Of a stretch of DNA of 64,000 nucleotides, positions 61,696 through 64,000 are shown piece by piece. Numbering within the stretch: the stretch's first letter is position 1; each line of letters begins with the position of its first letter. Below the pieces are notes generated by a model, which ran no database searches, was not told where the DNA came from, and saw only the letters and a program-made list of their open reading frames with translations. A program made the position numbers and the translations under genes. The DNA lies in contig NZ_LT699706.1 of the NCBI RefSeq assembly GCF_900155395.1, forward strand, positions 1 through 64,000, read 5' to 3'. The DNA comes from Merdibacter massiliensis. Its GTDB lineage: Bacteria; Bacillota_I; Bacilli_A; Erysipelotrichales; Erysipelotrichaceae.

Positions 61696-62631
61696 ATGAG
61701 AAGAGAGATACTGCATCTGCCATCAGATGAAGATGCTTTGATGTTGTCTGGTATACTTCAAATACCCGATGGAGAGGCAAAGGGCATCGTGCACCTGGTG
61801 CACGGGATGTGTGAACATAAGGAACGTTATCAATTTATTTTGGATTATCTGTGTGAACATGGCTACATTGCTGTGATTTTTGATTTGCGCGGACATGGCG
61901 AAAGCATCCGACATCCGCAAGATCTCGGCTATTTTTACGATGACAGCGGAGTATGGATCATCAATGATCTCCATCAAGTTGTTCACATGATGAAAAAAAG
62001 ATTTCCGCAGCTGCCTTATATCTTATTTGGACATAGCATGGGCTCTTTGGTAGTGCGCTGTTATCTGCGGCGTTTTGATTATGAAGCAGATGGTGCAATT
62101 ATCTGCGGTTCTCCCAGTGCAAATCCTTTTGTTTTGATTGCAATGGCTTTATGCGGGTTCCTTCGCAAGATCAAAGGTGAATATGATCATAGTGCGATGA
62201 TGCGAAAGCTTGTTTTTGGCGGATATGAAAAGGCGTTCAAACAAGAAGGATCCAATGCATGGCTGTGCGCTCGAAAAGAAGTGGTGGAAGCTTATAACAA
62301 AGATCCGTTATGCGGTTTTCCGTTTACATTAAATGGATATCAAAATCTATTTCGATTATTATATGACACATATGATGAAGAAGGGTGGCTGCTTCGTAAT
62401 TCCAAACTTCCATTACTGTATATTGCTGGAGAACAAGATCCATGTATCTATAGTGAGCAGGCATGGAAACGTGCGATTACCTTTATGAAAAAAGTAGGTT
62501 ATACAAATATCATGCATCAAATGTATCCAGGTGCTCGTCATGAAATTTTAAATGATAATTGCCGGCAGGATGTCTTGCAAGATGTCTTGCGATGGATCCA
62601 AACAATTCAATTTCACTCTTACTTCTCATAA
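61696..62631 (+). CDS. Alpha/beta hydrolase, monoacylglycerol-lipase-like
   Basis: 311 residues from ATG 61696 (SD AAAGGAGTGA); longer readings cross the promoter. Hydrolase_4/serine aminopeptidase S33 type: VHLVHGMCEHKERYQFI (oxyanion region), FDLRGHGES, nucleophile Ser in FGHSMGSLVVR, catalytic Asp in YIAGEQDPCIY, and His near the end in YPGARHEILND. No signal peptide, so cytoplasmic. Likely a lysophospholipase or monoacylglycerol lipase; substrate not known. Confidence 0.88.
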   Translation: MRREILHLPSDEDALMLSGILQIPDGEAKGIVHLVHGMCEHKERYQFILDYLCEHGYIAVIFDLRGHGESIRHPQDLGYFYDDSGVWIINDLHQVVHMMKKRFPQLPYILFGHSMGSLVVRCYLRRFDYEADGAIICGSPSANPFVLIAMALCGFLRKIKGEYDHSAMMRKLVFGGYEKAFKQEGSNAWLCARKEVVEAYNKDPLCGFPFTLNGYQNLFRLLYDTYDEEGWLLRNSKLPLLYIAGEQDPCIYSEQAWKRAITFMKKVGYTNIMHQMYPGARHEILNDNCRQDVLQDVLRWIQTIQFHSYFS

Positions 62632-62664
62632 AATAAATACTTTATCGATTCCTTAGATTCTTTC

Positions 62665-62693
62665 TTGACTTTAAGAATCAATTTCTTTATAAT
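62665..62693 (+). promoter_or_regulatory. Promoter of yceD-rpmF
   Basis: TTGACT (62665-62670), 17 bases, TATAAT (62688-62693). Confidence 0.75.
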
Positions 62694-62722
62694 ATTTTCG
62701 TTGACATGAGGTGGTGAGATCG

Positions 62723-63232
62723 GTGAAGGTTGCCAGAGCGGATTTACTACGTGCTGAAAACAATACGATTTTCATTGATGAAACGATACGTTTTGAGCCG
62801 GAAGTATTTGCCCAGATGCACAATATTCGATCAGTACCGAATGTTCATGTAAACGGAAAAATTCATTACGATGTTGTAAGCGAACGTGCGTATGCGGATC
62901 TGTCGATTACAGGAGTGATGATATTACCGTGTTCAATAACTCTCGATGACGTAGAAGTCGAATTTCACACAGATACGGAGGAAGTGTTCTCTTTCATCAA
63001 GTGTGAGGATATCGATGTCCATGAGGTTAAGGGTGATGTCGTTGAGTTGTTGCCGGTTATCTTTCAGCAAATCTTGATGGAAGTTCCTCTGAAGGTTGTG
63101 AAACCTGAAATTAAGGAATATCCTAAAGGAGAGGGCTGGAAAGTAATCAGGGAAGAGGATCTCAGAGAAGAAAAAAAGAATGAGATCGATCCCCGTTTAG
63201 CAAAGTTGCGAGAATTCAAAGCGGAAGATTAA
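62723..63232 (+). CDS. YceD/YlbN-family protein (DUF177)
   Basis: 169 residues from GTG 62723, which lies 5 bases after GAGGTGGTGA; GTG codons at 62711 and 62714 are inside that SD. DUF177 proteins are encoded next to rpmF in most bacteria and are needed for normal 23S rRNA accumulation in plants and E. coli. The motif MILPCSITLDDVEVEF fits the family, though the usual Cys-x-Cys/Cys pair for metal binding is reduced. C-terminus IDPRLAKLREF is typical. Confidence 0.88.
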   Translation: MKVARADLLRAENNTIFIDETIRFEPEVFAQMHNIRSVPNVHVNGKIHYDVVSERAYADLSITGVMILPCSITLDDVEVEFHTDTEEVFSFIKCEDIDVHEVKGDVVELLPVIFQQILMEVPLKVVKPEIKEYPKGEGWKVIREEDLREEKKNEIDPRLAKLREFKAED

Positions 63233-63247
63233 ATAGGAGGTGCGAAC

Positions 63248-63418
63248 ATGGCTGTTCAGCAAAGACGTAATTCAAAGACCAGAAAAGCAAAACGCAGAAC
63301 TCATTACAAATTAGCTGCACCGACACTTGTAAAGTGTCCATCTTGCGGTGAGTATAAACTGGCTCATAAAATGTGTGCTTGTGGTGAGTATAAAGGTCAG
63401 ACAATCGTTGAGAAATAA
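63248..63418 (+). CDS. rpmF: 50S ribosomal protein L32
   Basis: 56 residues; too short for a long-ORF scan but clear: [20 protein letters not shown] at the N-terminus and a zinc-ribbon part with [34 protein letters not shown]. Zinc ligands would be Cys30, Cys33, Cys43 and Cys45; the second pair is Cys-Ala-Cys, one residue closer than the usual Cys-x-x-Cys. Cotranscribed with the YceD gene and followed by a terminator. Confidence 0.95.
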   Translation: MAVQQRRNSKTRKAKRRTHYKLAAPTLVKCPSCGEYKLAHKMCACGEYKGQTIVEK

Positions 63419-63425
63419 GGATATA

Positions 63426-63465
63426 GGAAGATCGTTTTCATAGGAGCAAGACGATCTTTTTATTT
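63426..63465 (+). terminator. Terminator of yceD-rpmF
   Basis: AAGATCGT (63428-63435) pairs with ACGATCTT (63451-63458), followed by TTTATTTTT. Confidence 0.8.
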
Positions 63466-63492
63466 TTATCAAAAGGAATCATTAATTTTCAG

Positions 63493-63521
63493 TTGATAAA
63501 AGATGTCAGATATGATAAAAT
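63493..63521 (+). promoter_or_regulatory. Promoter of rimP
   Basis: TTGATA (63493-63498), 17 bases, TAAAAT (63516-63521) with TGA before it. Confidence 0.65.
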
Positions 63522-63537
63522 TCATCTGAAGAACAAC

Positions 63538-63580
63538 AAGGAGTGGGTCATGCCCACTCCTTCATTATGATTAAAAGGAG
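63538..63580 (+). promoter_or_regulatory. rimP leader hairpin with alternative SD pairing
   Basis: AAGGAGTGGG (63538-63547) pairs perfectly with CCCACTCCTT (63553-63562). The same CTCCTT (63557-63562) can instead pair with the rimP SD AAGGAG (63575-63580), leaving an 12-base loop. The first form leaves the SD free; the second hides it. Confidence 0.5.
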
Positions 63581-63586
63581 AATGCT

Positions 63587-64000
63587 ATGGATCAAATTGA
63601 AAAAATCAAAATGATGATTCAACCTGTGTTGCAGCAGCACAAATGTTCTCTTTATGATCTAAAGTGGGTGCAGGATGGAAAAATGCGGATTTTGCAAGTT
63701 TCAGTGATGTATCCGGATGGATCGATGGACATTGATACATGTGCTGCCGTTTCAGAAGGAATTTCATCTTTGTTAGATGAAAGCGATATTATTTCTCATG
63801 AGTATTTTTTAGAAGTATGTTCCCCGGGCGCTGAGCGAGAACTGCGCAGCTTTGAAGAAATAAAAGAAGCCATTGGTGAATACGTGTTTGTGAAGCTAAA
63901 AGATCCGAAAGCGGGTATGGACAGTGTAAAGGGAACGCTGTTAGAAGCAAATGAAGAGTCTGTCACTATTTCTTATATGGCAAAAGCAGTACGAAAGAAA
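63587..64000 (+). CDS. rimP: Ribosome maturation factor RimP (partial, runs off the window)
   Basis: First 138 codons of the 30S assembly factor that usually heads the rimP-nusA-infB operon. Seen: SLYDLKWVQDGKMRILQVSV, DIDTCAAVSEGISSLLDE, and EVCSPGAERELRSFEE, where relatives have EVSSPG. SD AAAAGGAG lies 6 bases before the ATG. The C-terminal SH3-like domain continues beyond the window edge. No frameshift in the visible part. Confidence 0.95.
   Translation, partial: MDQIEKIKMMIQPVLQQHKCSLYDLKWVQDGKMRILQVSVMYPDGSMDIDTCAAVSEGISSLLDESDIISHEYFLEVCSPGAERELRSFEEIKEAIGEYVFVKLKDPKAGMDSVKGTLLEANEESVTISYMAKAVRKK

Overview
The window is a gene-dense, moderately AT-rich stretch of a low-GC Gram-positive chromosome (Bacillota). 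The gene set fits best with the Erysipelotrichia or close relatives: RNase Y, EzrA, a ThiI without rhodanese domain, KhpA, ComN, fused SecDF, TrmFO, and an L27 with a cleavable N-terminus next to its protease Prp. The class assignment is inference from gene content and order; there is no 16S rRNA gene here. Nearly all genes are on the + strand in short operons with 1- to 14-base overlaps, separated by intrinsic terminators. I saw no rRNA, tRNA, CRISPR array, prophage or toxin-antitoxin pair.

Layout. 1-8.5 kb: rny-ymdB, a small lipoprotein, rpsD on the minus strand behind a structured leader, then ezrA-iscS-thiI and a small unknown gene. 8.5-13.2 kb: rlmA-like methyltransferase, ffh, rpsP-khpA, rimM-trmD, rplS. 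13.2-18.6 kb: two signal peptidases, rbgA-rnhB, an unknown-NfeD-SPFH operon, dprA. 18.6-30.2 kb: topA-trmFO-xerC, rpsB-tsf, pyrH-frr, uppS-cdsA-dxr-rseP. 30.3-37.4 kb: trhA (minus), smc-ftsY-ylxM, ackA and a DHH phosphoesterase. 37.5-43 kb: dnaE, rplU-prp-rpmA, obgE. 43.03-44.82 kb: a complete IS3-family element. 44.8-47.8 kb: a D,D-carboxypeptidase (minus), nudC-exoA. 47.8-59.2 kb: ruvAB, a YrzE-like gene (minus), DUF421, a SpoVB-like flippase (minus), comN-secDF, recJ, apt, rel, a block with the gene order known from Bacillus. 59.3-64 kb: an FMN-barrel protein, DUF218 and tmcAL (minus), an alpha/beta hydrolase, yceD-rpmF, and the start of rimP.

Functionally the window is mainly translation (ribosomal proteins, rRNA and tRNA modification, assembly GTPases), protein export (SRP, FtsY, SecDF, signal peptidases), isoprenoid and lipid-carrier synthesis (Dxr, UppS, CdsA), and chromosome maintenance (Smc, TopA, XerC, RuvAB, RecJ). 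Several ribosomal genes carry long 5' leaders that look like autoregulatory RNAs (S4, L19, L21, possibly S2).

I did not find a convincing new defence or mobile system. The best leads are an IS element lodged exactly in the loop of a shared terminator between obgE and the carboxypeptidase gene, a possible RNA switch in front of rimP, an unknown small gene translationally coupled to an NfeD/SPFH pair, a Smc with shortened arms, and atypical zinc sites in the RlmA-like protein and L32.
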